17,123 nt of DNA from the NCBI GenBank assembly GCA_937864375.1, contig CALMJO010000240.1, positions 1 to 17,123 on the forward strand, given 5' to 3'. The DNA comes from an uncultured Spirochaetota bacterium (GTDB taxonomy: Bacteria > Spirochaetota > UBA4802 > UBA5368). This document shows positions 1 through 6,300 of the stretch, piece by piece (position 1 is the first letter of the stretch; the number at the start of each line of letters is the position of its first letter). The notes under the pieces are model-generated. The model was not told the DNA's origin and made no database searches. It worked only from the letters and a program-made list of their open reading frames with translations. The position numbers and the translations under genes are program-made.

Positions 1-101
1 CCCGCGTACATGACCAGCTGCTGCTTCGTGATGGGGCCCTTGACGAGCACGGGAAGCGCGTCGCCCACGCGTACCTCGTCGAAATATCTTTCTTCGTTCA
101 T
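1..101 (-). CDS. MaoC-like hydratase/dehydratase subunit, N-terminal fragment
   Basis: Only the first 33 codons lie in the window; the gene continues past the left edge. Its start ATG is preceded by a strong AGGAGG six bases upstream. The visible peptide runs from MNEERYFDEVRVGD to GPITKQQLVMYAG. The GPITxxQLVxYAG stretch is typical of the helix that precedes the catalytic loop in MaoC/hydratase-2 hot-dog proteins, so the catalytic Asp/His loop should follow just outside the window. It starts 10 bases after the stop of another MaoC-like subunit, so the two probably form one heteromeric enoyl-CoA hydratase or 3-hydroxyacyl-CoA dehydratase, as in split systems such as HadAB and ChsH1-ChsH2. The family call rests on a short fragment. 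Confidence 0.7.
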   Translation of the reverse strand, partial: MNEERYFDEVRVGDALPVLVKGPITKQQLVMYA

Positions 102-111
102 GACGTTCCTC

Positions 112-561
112 CTACTTCCTTTCGACGAGCAGCGAGCGCGCCCTGCCGACCTTCTCGTTCCTCTGGTTCGTGTAGAGGACCTCCACGGAAATCATGTCCA
201 TCTTTGAACCGGATTTGCTCGTCTTCTCTTCCATTTTGACTACCCGGGGCGTGCCCGTGATCACGTCGCCGGGATATATGTCCCCATAATACTCGTATTC
301 CTCCTCGCCGTGAAGCACCATGAAGAAGTTGATCTTCAGTTCGTTGATCATGACGGGCATCCTCCCGCTCCACAGCATGGGAACGGTCAGGAAGGTCGGG
401 GGCGCGGGGCAATCCCTGTACCCTGCCTTTTTCGCGGCCTCGCTGTCGAGGTAGATGGGATTGAGATCACCCATCGCCTGCGCGAATTCGCGTATCTTGC
501 CGCGCTCGACCTCCCATACGATCGGAGAGAACTCCATGCCGACCTTGGATAAATCAGCCAT
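112..561 (-). CDS. MaoC-like hot-dog subunit lacking the catalytic His
   Basis: A 149-residue protein of the N-terminal MaoC/FAS1-like dehydratase type, a single hot-dog fold of usual length. Hydratase-2 enzymes act on enoyl-CoA or 3-hydroxyacyl-CoA through an Asp and a His in the sequence D-x4-H. Here the loop reads GDLNPIYLD at residues 31-39: D32 is present but the His position is Y37. The protein is therefore probably the substrate-binding or structural half of a heterodimer, with the adjacent downstream MaoC gene supplying the active site. The start ATG has a GAGGAGG ribosome site, and the gene lies 30 bases after the thiolase stop, in the same operon. The fold is well supported. The physiological substrate is unknown. 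Confidence 0.82.
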   Translation of the reverse strand: MADLSKVGMEFSPIVWEVERGKIREFAQAMGDLNPIYLDSEAAKKAGYRDCPAPPTFLTVPMLWSGRMPVMINELKINFFMVLHGEEEYEYYGDIYPGDVITGTPRVVKMEEKTSKSGSKMDMISVEVLYTNQRNEKVGRARSLLVERK

Positions 562-591
562 ACCAGACCTCCTCGAAAAATAATTTCCTGC

Positions 592-1800
592 TCATGCGCC
601 CAGCCTGCCGATGATCGCGATGCTGCAGACGTTCAGGAAGGGAAAGCCGCCCAGGTTGTGCGTGAGACCCAGCCTGGGGTCCTTCAGCTGCCGCTTCTCC
701 GCCCGTCCCTGCAGCTGCAGGTACATCTCGTAGAGCATCCTGAGCCCCGACGCGCCTATGGGGTGCCCAAAGCACTTGAGCCCCCCGTCCACCTGGCACG
801 GCACGCCGCCGGCGCCCAGGTCGTAAAAGCCGTCGAGGACGTCCTTCGTCGCCTTTCCGCGCTCGGAAATATGGAGGTCCTCCATCGTCACAAGCTCGGT
901 GATCGAAAAGCAGTCGTGGACCTCCATCATGCTGATTTCCTTCCGGGGATTCGTGACGCCCGCCTCCTCGTAGGCAGCCTTGCTCGCCTTCGTGGCGGTG
1001 ATGAAATGCGCCCCGTCCCAGTCGTACGCGAACTCGGTCCCGTTGCTCAGGGAAAGCTGGAGCGCCTTCACCGAAACGATGTCCTTCTTTCCCAGGGACT
1101 TCGCGATCTCGGGAGTCGTCACGATCGCGCAGGCCGACCCGTCGCTCACCCCGCAGCAGTCAAACAGCCCCAGGGGATAGGCGACGTGCGGCGAGCACAT
1201 GACCTGGTCCTCGGTGACCGGTTTCCTTAAATGCGCCTTGGGATTGAGCGCGCCGTTGGCGTGGCTCTTGACCGAGATATGCGCCATGGCCCGCTTGATC
1301 TCGTTGATGTCGAGTCCGTACTTCGCCGCGTAGCTGGTGGCCATCATCGCGAACCCTCCGGGCGCGGTGAAGTTCGCCATCCAGAGCTGGTTGAGGGATC
1401 CCATGGCGGAGCTGAACTCCGGCAGCCCGCCGTAGCCAATGTCCTTGAGCTTCTCGACGCCAATCGCGAGGGCGATGTCGTACGCTCCCGACGCCACGCC
1501 GTACACCGCGCCCCGGAACGCCTCGGTGCCGCTCGCGCAGTAGTTTTCCACCCTCGTGACCGCGATGTTGGGAAGTCGCAGCGCCACCGAGGCCGGGACC
1601 GCGCTCTTGCCTATGCTGATCTCGTCGAAGCACGACCCGAGCCACGCGGCCTGGATCTCCTTTTTCTCGATCCCCGCGTCCTGGATGCACTCCTGGAACG
1701 CCTCGACCATGAGGTCGTCAGCCCCGTCCTCCCATCGTTCCCCGAACTTGGAGCAGCCCATGCCCAGGATCGCGACCTTGTCCCTGATTCCTTTGCCCAT
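592..1800 (-). CDS. SCP2-type thiolase / acetyl-CoA acetyltransferase family
   Basis: A 402-residue condensing enzyme of the SCP2/archaeal thiolase class, which makes or cleaves 3-ketoacyl-CoA. The nucleophile is C88 in VENYCASGTEA. Other active-site elements are EVHDCF (H295, C297), the GHP loop at 345-347 with H346, and the HNLGG turn near 381-385. The length matches the family. The start ATG overlaps the stop of the preceding gene by one base (TGATG) and has an AAGGAGG site, so the two are translationally coupled. Thiolases of this class often work with a DUF35 OB-fold partner that channels the CoA intermediate: known examples are the archaeal thiolase/HMG-CoA synthase/DUF35 complex and the BbsAB thiolase. 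The DUF35 domain here is fused to the upstream protein, which predicts a complex of the two products. Confidence 0.9.
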   Translation of the reverse strand: MGKGIRDKVAILGMGCSKFGERWEDGADDLMVEAFQECIQDAGIEKKEIQAAWLGSCFDEISIGKSAVPASVALRLPNIAVTRVENYCASGTEAFRGAVYGVASGAYDIALAIGVEKLKDIGYGGLPEFSSAMGSLNQLWMANFTAPGGFAMMATSYAAKYGLDINEIKRAMAHISVKSHANGALNPKAHLRKPVTEDQVMCSPHVAYPLGLFDCCGVSDGSACAIVTTPEIAKSLGKKDIVSVKALQLSLSNGTEFAYDWDGAHFITATKASKAAYEEAGVTNPRKEISMMEVHDCFSITELVTMEDLHISERGKATKDVLDGFYDLGAGGVPCQVDGGLKCFGHPIGASGLRMLYEMYLQLQGRAEKRQLKDPRLGLTHNLGGFPFLNVCSIAIIGRLGA

Positions 1801-3266
1801 CACGCACCTCCTCCTTCCGTCTGGGGAACCGCCTTCCAGAAGTATCCCGTGAAACCGCGCACGGAATCGACCTGCCTCAGCCTGAACGCCATGCTGGTGC
1901 TCACGCCCACCTTCACCTGGCTCAGGTCGCAGTCGGTGAAATCGAACATGCTCCTTCCGCCGCCCTCGAAATGCACCAGCCCGTAGACCGCGGGCGGGTC
2001 CACGGACGCCGACAGCATGTCCCCGGTGAACATGAGGACCTTTCCCGCCTTGTCGGAGAACTCGTAATCCTCGAAGCTGTTCGCGGACCAGCAGTCCGGG
2101 TTCACGCAGACGGGGTAGGACGGAAACTGCGGGGTTCCGCACTTCGTGCACTTCACCCCCACGAGACCGAGCAGCATTTTGCGCTTTCTCCAGAGGACGG
2201 TGAGCGCCGTATTTGGATTCGCCTCGCCCCGTATCCCGAGATCGGCGGTGATGAGGTTCCTGAACTTCGCGTACTTCTGGAAATTGGTGAACTCCACCCT
2301 CTTGGCGAGCGATCCTTTTATTCCCGTGCGCTGCTTGAGGGACTTTATCTTGTCGGTGACCTCGAACGCCAGAACGTCGCATCCCTGCCCAAAGCCCGCG
2401 ACCAGGAGCTTGTCGCCGGGGGACGCCTCTTCCAGCGCCGCGACCAGGAGCACCAGCGGGTGCGCGCTTCCCGTGTCGCCGCACGTGTTGTGAAGATTGT
2501 CCTGGACCTTCGATTTGTCGATCCCCAGGTCCCTGGCGATTGCCGCGTGGGTCCCGGAGAAATAGCAGGGGTAGATCACCTTGCTGAAGTCGCCAATCTT
2601 CATCCCGTATTTCGCGAGGTAGCCCTTGACGGCCTCGGGAATGATTTTCCCGTAGCCCACGTCCCTCACCCAGCGCTCCTCGAAGGCGTAGTCGAAATCC
2701 TTGCCATGGCCCTTGTAGTGGTCCACGAAATCGCAGTTGATCGAATAGCTTCCCTTGAATTCGGCGATCACGTCCCCGCTTCCAAAGAGCACGGCGGCGG
2801 CGCCGTCGCCGTAGAACATCTCGAGCATCGTGGCCATCTTGGTGCGGCGCTGGTCCGAGGCCACCACGAGAATGTTGTCCCTGGTCCCTGCGCCAATAGC
2901 GTCGAGCGCGGAAATCGCGGCGGTGGTCCCCGCCTTCATGCACGCGGAAAAATCCGCGTTCACCGCGTTCGCCTCGCGCATGTTCAGCGCGGTGGCGACG
3001 ATCCCGGCGTTGATCCGGTCCGTGAACGGCATGGTGGTCGAGGCGAAATAGAGCCCCTCGAGCGCCTTCCTGTCCTTTCCCTTCATGCAGTCGTACGCCG
3101 CGGCCACGGCCATGCTCACCGAATCCTCGTCCCAGTTGGCCACGGCCTTCTCCCCTCCGGCGACCGCCATGATCACCGGGAAATACCAGGCCATGTTCTG
3201 TACGATGAGCATCCTGCTCAGGCGATAGCGAGGGATATAACCTCCGTAAGAAGTTATCCCAATCAT
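1800..3266 (-). CDS. HMG-CoA-synthase-like ketosynthase fused to a DUF35 zinc-ribbon/OB-fold
   Basis: A 488-residue two-part protein. Residues 1 to about 340 are a thiolase-fold condensing domain of the HMG-CoA synthase/KAS III type, with C109 in ADFSACMKAGTTA as nucleophile, H240 in YFSGTH, and the NTCGDTGSAHP loop at 260-270. Residues about 365-488 are a DUF35 unit: a four-Cys zinc ribbon (C373, C376, C387, C392) followed by an OB-fold. The region where HMG-CoA synthases carry a catalytic Glu appears to read ASTTMP (75-80), with no acidic residue, so the reaction may not be HMG-CoA formation. ATG at 3266 is chosen because AAGGAGGAG precedes it; the open frame extends 31 codons further up without a ribosome site. 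It is the first gene of the operon and is coupled to the thiolase. The condensing partners are unknown. Confidence 0.87.
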   Translation of the reverse strand: MIGITSYGGYIPRYRLSRMLIVQNMAWYFPVIMAVAGGEKAVANWDEDSVSMAVAAAYDCMKGKDRKALEGLYFASTTMPFTDRINAGIVATALNMREANAVNADFSACMKAGTTAAISALDAIGAGTRDNILVVASDQRRTKMATMLEMFYGDGAAAVLFGSGDVIAEFKGSYSINCDFVDHYKGHGKDFDYAFEERWVRDVGYGKIIPEAVKGYLAKYGMKIGDFSKVIYPCYFSGTHAAIARDLGIDKSKVQDNLHNTCGDTGSAHPLVLLVAALEEASPGDKLLVAGFGQGCDVLAFEVTDKIKSLKQRTGIKGSLAKRVEFTNFQKYAKFRNLITADLGIRGEANPNTALTVLWRKRKMLLGLVGVKCTKCGTPQFPSYPVCVNPDCWSANSFEDYEFSDKAGKVLMFTGDMLSASVDPPAVYGLVHFEGGGRSMFDFTDCDLSQVKVGVSTSMAFRLRQVDSVRGFTGYFWKAVPQTEGGGA

Positions 3267-3385
3267 AATAACTCCTCCTTCTGTGTATAGAATGCACTGC
3301 TGGCGCGCGGGCACGGAGAACGGGACCGGGTGTGCGGGCCCCGCAAGGCACCTGCACACTGTACAAAATCTATTGTCTATTATCC

Positions 3386-3413
3386 ATCCAATGATTCCAT
3401 CAAGTCATTGGAT
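3386..3413. promoter_or_regulatory. Perfect 9-bp inverted repeat, candidate operator
   Basis: Arms ATCCAATGA (3386-3394) and TCATTGGAT (3405-3413) are exact reverse complements separated by 10 bases. This dyad has the size and symmetry of a dimeric repressor site. It lies about 120 bases upstream of the HMG-CoA-synthase-like start, in the AT-rich part of the divergent region. No regulator gene is adjacent. A weak minus-strand promoter could overlap it. Confidence 0.5.
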
Positions 3414-3488
3414 TAGGTAAATGGAAACCCCGCCCCGGAATTAATCAATTATTTTTTATCCCGTTCCCGTTTTTTTTAGGCGCACAAA

Positions 3489-3536
3489 AGAGCGCTTTCC
3501 GCAAGGACGCCTTTCAAAGGGGATGAAGAGATGACG
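3489..3536 (+). repeat. Dispersed fragment of the ~223-bp repeat family
   Basis: About 48 bases that match 13439-13486 of tandem repeat copy B with only three differences. The shared core runs from AGAGCGCTTTCCG through GGACGCCTTTCAAAGG to GGATGAAGAG. Flanking bases do not match, so only the 5' part of the unit is present here. It shows that the sequence is a mobile or dispersed intergenic family in this genome and not a purely local tandem duplication. Confidence 0.85.
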
Positions 3537-3681
3537 CGCCCCTTCCACCATCGCTTCCGATTCGGGATTTTTTTCTGCGCACATTCCCGGTCAGCCGGTA
3601 CTTAAAGGTATAGCGGTCCTTCTTCATGCGGGGGGGCCGATGTACCAATCCGCCGTCATCACCGGTTTCCCGGGAGGAACA

Positions 3682-4521
3682 ATGAGATCAAGGTGCCTAT
3701 GCGCCGCCCTGGCGCTGCTTGCAATCACCGCCTGCGGTGGCGAATCCGGTCCCGGCCTCGACACGTCGGCGCCCGGTGCGACGGTGCGCATGGTGTTCAT
3801 TCATCACAGCACGGGGTCCCACTGGATCGCGTCGGGAACCGGGAACCTGGGCCAGGCGCTGAACGACAACAACTACTACGTCACCGAGACCGATTACGGC
3901 TGGAATGCGGAAACGGGCGACAACCTTGGCGGCTCCACCGACACCTGGAACTGGCCGGACTGGTTCAACGAAACTAAAATGCCGTATGTCTACGCCAACG
4001 ACGAAAACTTCGATTACACGAACGCATTTACCGACCCCGGCGGGGAAAACGAGATTATCATGTTCAAGTCCTGCTTCCCCAACAGCGAGGTGGGAGACTC
4101 GATCGACGACGAAAAGGCCATCTACAACGGCCTGCTCACCTATTTCGCGGCGCACACCGACAAGCTGTTCGTGCTCATCATCCCGCCGCCCGAAATAACG
4201 ATCAACAGCGCCCCGCTCACCCGCGAGCTCGCGAACTGGCTCGCCGACTTCGAGCACGGCTGGCTGGCCGGGTACACGCACAGGAACGTGTGGGCCTTCG
4301 ATTATTACAACGTGCTCACCGACCCCGCCAACCACCACCGGGTGGAGGACGGGAGCATCGTGCACTCCGTCACGGGCTCTCCCTCGCGGGAAGGCCACGG
4401 CGACGAGCTCTATTACTATTCGGGCGGCGACGACCATCCTACCGCCGCGGGCCACCGCAAGGCGACTGCCGAGTTCGTCCCCATGCTGAACGCGTTCTAC
4501 CATCTATGGAAGAACGATTAA
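3682..4521 (+). CDS. Secreted lipoprotein with SGNH-hydrolase-like motifs
   Basis: A 279-residue protein with a lipoprotein signal: basic MRSR, a hydrophobic stretch, and a lipobox ending in C18 (AITAC). It is therefore probably anchored to a membrane facing the periplasm or cell surface. I chose ATG at 3682 over the upstream in-frame ATG at 3640 because GGGAGGA lies just before it and the lipoprotein signal starts there. Two motifs suggest the SGNH/GDSL esterase fold: an N-terminal FIHHSTGSHW block (39-48, S43 as possible nucleophile) and a C-terminal GGDDHPTAAGH block (248-258) like the Asp-x-x-His motif. The GGENEIIMFKSCFPN segment looks conserved-type but I cannot assign it. The gene stands alone and converges on the channel gene. 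Substrate unknown; a non-catalytic role is possible. Confidence 0.75.
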   Translation: MRSRCLCAALALLAITACGGESGPGLDTSAPGATVRMVFIHHSTGSHWIASGTGNLGQALNDNNYYVTETDYGWNAETGDNLGGSTDTWNWPDWFNETKMPYVYANDENFDYTNAFTDPGGENEIIMFKSCFPNSEVGDSIDDEKAIYNGLLTYFAAHTDKLFVLIIPPPEITINSAPLTRELANWLADFEHGWLAGYTHRNVWAFDYYNVLTDPANHHRVEDGSIVHSVTGSPSREGHGDELYYYSGGDDHPTAAGHRKATAEFVPMLNAFYHLWKND

Positions 4522-4528
4522 GGCGTGG

Positions 4529-4544
4529 GGCGCGGGGGCGCGCC
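4529..4544. terminator. GC-only hairpin at a convergent gene junction
   Basis: GGCGCG (4529-4534) and CGCGCC (4539-4544) form a perfect 6-bp stem with a GGGG loop. It fills most of the 22 bases between the lipoprotein stop and the convergent channel-gene stop, and its last base is part of the TAG codon of the latter. There is no T-run, so intrinsic termination is uncertain. It could act in both directions as an RNA end-stabilising structure. Confidence 0.35.
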
Positions 4545-6079
4545 TATTCCCGTCCGGCCCTCTTCAACAGCGCGTCCAGATCCACCCCCAGATCCTCAAG
4601 GAATGTATTCCGCGCGAGATCGCGCATAAGGAGCGCCCGGTTGTAATCCAGCAGGGCGCGTGACTGCGTGTATTCGGCCCGCGTAAAGGTATCGAGCGCG
4701 AGCTTGAGACCGGTCGACTGGATTCTCCCGCGCTGAAACTGCAGGTAAATCTCCGCGTAGTGCGCGCGCGCGAATTCCCGCGCGTCCGTCGCGTCACGGT
4801 ACATCTGGTACGCGGCCGCGCAGTCCCGTATGCGCCCGGCGACCTCGTCGCGGATGGCGCGTTCCATCTTTTTCAGCGATTCCCGCTCCGTTTCAAGATT
4901 TCTTCCGGCACGCTCCTCGTCGGCCCGCGAGTCCGTACCTCCAAGGGGGTAGCGCATCTCGGCGCCCACGAAGTATTCCAGGTCGCGTCTTCCCTGCGGC
5001 AGCGCGGCGTACCCGGAGGAAGGATCGTACCCGTTCCCCGCCGCGCCCAGTTTAAGGGTAAGCGAGGGGAGCATTCCTCCGGAGGCTATCTGGAGGCCGG
5101 CCTGCGCGCGATCCACGGCAAGCCTCTGCGCGAGCCAGTCCGACCTGCGCGCAAACGCGTCGCGGAGCGCGGACTCGAGCGCGACGTCGGGCGGCTTCAC
5201 GCCGGGCGAATCGACAAGTTCAATGCCCCCATCCGGCGGATAGCCGAGCATGCGCAGGAGCGCCCCCCTGGTCTCTTCGAGCCTCCTCGTGGACGACGCC
5301 GCCGCCATGCGCGCCTGCGAGAGCCTGCAGTTCCACTCGTGGGCCTCTTCCGGCCCCGCGAGCCCCTGGTTCACTTTAAGAATCAGGATGTCGCGGATGC
5401 CCGTGGTGCTCTGAATGTCGGCCCGGACGGCGTCGAGTGCCGCGCGCGCATCGGAAAGCTCGTAACAGGATTGCACCGCATCGGCCACCAGCGCGGCGAG
5501 CCTGGCGCGGACGAGCGTCTCCCCGATCTGCGCCCCGTACCCGGCGCTCTTTTTCTCCAGGCGGTCGTCCCGTCCGAAGGAGTTTTTAAGCAGCTCCTGC
5601 GCGATCTCCACGCGCACCTGGGCGTTGTACACGTTTCCCCCGAATTCAAAGTTTTCGCCTCCCACCGCTATCCTGGTCGAGGGCATCACCGTATACGTAC
5701 CGTTCACGGTCGCCCTGAGCGTCGTGCCGGTAGCCAGGCGCTGTTCTACGCCCCCGTATCCGCGCGCGGAGCCCACGCCGTCACCGGAGCGGGTGAACAT
5801 GTTGTAGGCAATGCTTCGTCCCCCCTCCGCGCCGGCGACGAGCTGCGTGTCGTACTTCGCGCCGTCCCTCAGGAGCGCTTCCCCGGCGCCCCCGTACTCG
5901 ATGAGCGCCGTCCTCACGTCGCTGTTCGCATCCATGAAACGACTGAGCACGCCCCGGATATCCAGGCGCATCGGCGCGGGATCATTGCGTTCCTCCGGAA
6001 ACGCACGTAACGGCCAGAAAAGCGCCGCCGCCAGCAGAAGGCAGATCGGCCCCCGGTATTTTCCTTTTTCGCGATTCAT
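4544..6079 (-). CDS. TolC-family outer membrane efflux channel
   Basis: A 511-residue outer membrane factor that would form the trimeric channel of a tripartite export system. Residues 1 to about 28 are a signal peptide (basic MNREKGKYR, then a hydrophobic LLLAAALFW core). The mature part has two helical repeats rich in Ala, Arg, Glu and Leu separated by beta-strand segments. The late repeat containing GRIQSTGLKLALDTFTRAE is typical of OEP-family coiled-coil hairpins. ATG at 6079 is preceded by AAGGAGG and overlaps the stop of the mini-gene in an ATGA junction. It is the last gene of the operon and converges on the lipoprotein gene. The family assignment is firm; the exported substrate is unknown. 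Confidence 0.88.
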   Translation of the reverse strand: MNREKGKYRGPICLLLAAALFWPLRAFPEERNDPAPMRLDIRGVLSRFMDANSDVRTALIEYGGAGEALLRDGAKYDTQLVAGAEGGRSIAYNMFTRSGDGVGSARGYGGVEQRLATGTTLRATVNGTYTVMPSTRIAVGGENFEFGGNVYNAQVRVEIAQELLKNSFGRDDRLEKKSAGYGAQIGETLVRARLAALVADAVQSCYELSDARAALDAVRADIQSTTGIRDILILKVNQGLAGPEEAHEWNCRLSQARMAAASSTRRLEETRGALLRMLGYPPDGGIELVDSPGVKPPDVALESALRDAFARRSDWLAQRLAVDRAQAGLQIASGGMLPSLTLKLGAAGNGYDPSSGYAALPQGRRDLEYFVGAEMRYPLGGTDSRADEERAGRNLETERESLKKMERAIRDEVAGRIRDCAAAYQMYRDATDAREFARAHYAEIYLQFQRGRIQSTGLKLALDTFTRAEYTQSRALLDYNRALLMRDLARNTFLEDLGVDLDALLKRAGRE

Positions 6080-6300
6080 GGCATCCTCCTTTCGACCCGC
6101 GTTTCCGCGCGGAATCCGCACGGCGCCTTTTCGACTGAAGGCGCCGCGACCGCGGCGGCGGGTTTCACGGCACGCGCGGCGCCTTTTTTCACGATGGACG
6201 GGAACTCCGGGATGAGGACGAGCATTACCGCCATACAGAAGAACGCCCATGCCAGGGCAATCCGGATCAGCCGGCGCATCGATCCCCGTTCGTCTTTCAT
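6076..6300 (-). CDS. 74-residue single-helix protein derived from the RND pump tail
   Basis: Small protein with one membrane helix (about residues 10-32) and an Ala/Pro-rich cationic tail. From M8 to the end (67 residues) it aligns without gaps to the last 67 residues of the adjacent RND transporter, with 23 identities by my count, including MRxL, FCxAV, IP, VKxG and the terminal APxGxR...TR..RR. Residues 1-7 (MKDERGS) resemble the start of the TolC-family protein (MNREKGK). It therefore looks like the hybrid product of a 221-bp tandem duplication across the pump/channel junction. It is coupled by ATGA overlaps to both neighbours and has a GGAGGA site, so it is probably translated. It may be a relic, a spacer that keeps coupling, or a small pump-associated subunit. 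Confidence 0.72.
   Translation of the reverse strand: MKDERGSMRRLIRIALAWAFFCMAVMLVLIPEFPSIVKKGAARAVKPAAAVAAPSVEKAPCGFRAETRVERRMP
6121..6185 (-). promoter_or_regulatory. Mutually exclusive hairpins inside the mini-gene
   Basis: Three related arms lie in the transcript of the mini-gene. On the given strand they are CGGCGCCTT (6121-6129), AAGGCGCCGCG (6138-6148) and CGCGGCGCCTT (6175-6185). The middle arm can pair perfectly with the distal arm (11 bp, 26-base loop) or with the proximal arm (9 bp, 8-base loop), but not with both. Such a layout can tune translation or transcript stability between pump and channel genes. It may also simply reflect repeated GGCGCC in Ala/Gly codons. Confidence 0.35.

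Larger units (their letters stand above)
3267..3681. other. Divergent intergenic region between the condensation operon and the lipoprotein gene
   Basis: About 415 bases with no convincing gene. The part next to the minus-strand operon (3267-3360) would be a GC-rich leader. At 3361-3480 the sequence becomes AT-rich and holds a perfect inverted repeat (3386-3413) and T-runs. A fragment of the dispersed repeat family lies at 3489-3536. I found no sigma-70 promoter convincing enough to mark on either strand. Confidence 0.6.

Noticed and set aside
1801..3366. Minus-strand open frame in the thiolase frame extending upstream to 3366 (924 codons)
   Set aside because: The sequence before the thiolase ATG at 1800 is Arg/Gly-rich shadow translation of the HMG-CoA-synthase-like gene. 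The ATG has an AAGGAGG site and the protein starts normally there.
3640..3681. Earlier in-frame ATG for the lipoprotein gene
   Set aside because: It would put 14 extra residues before a standard lipoprotein signal and has no convincing ribosome site, whereas GGGAGGA precedes the ATG at 3682.
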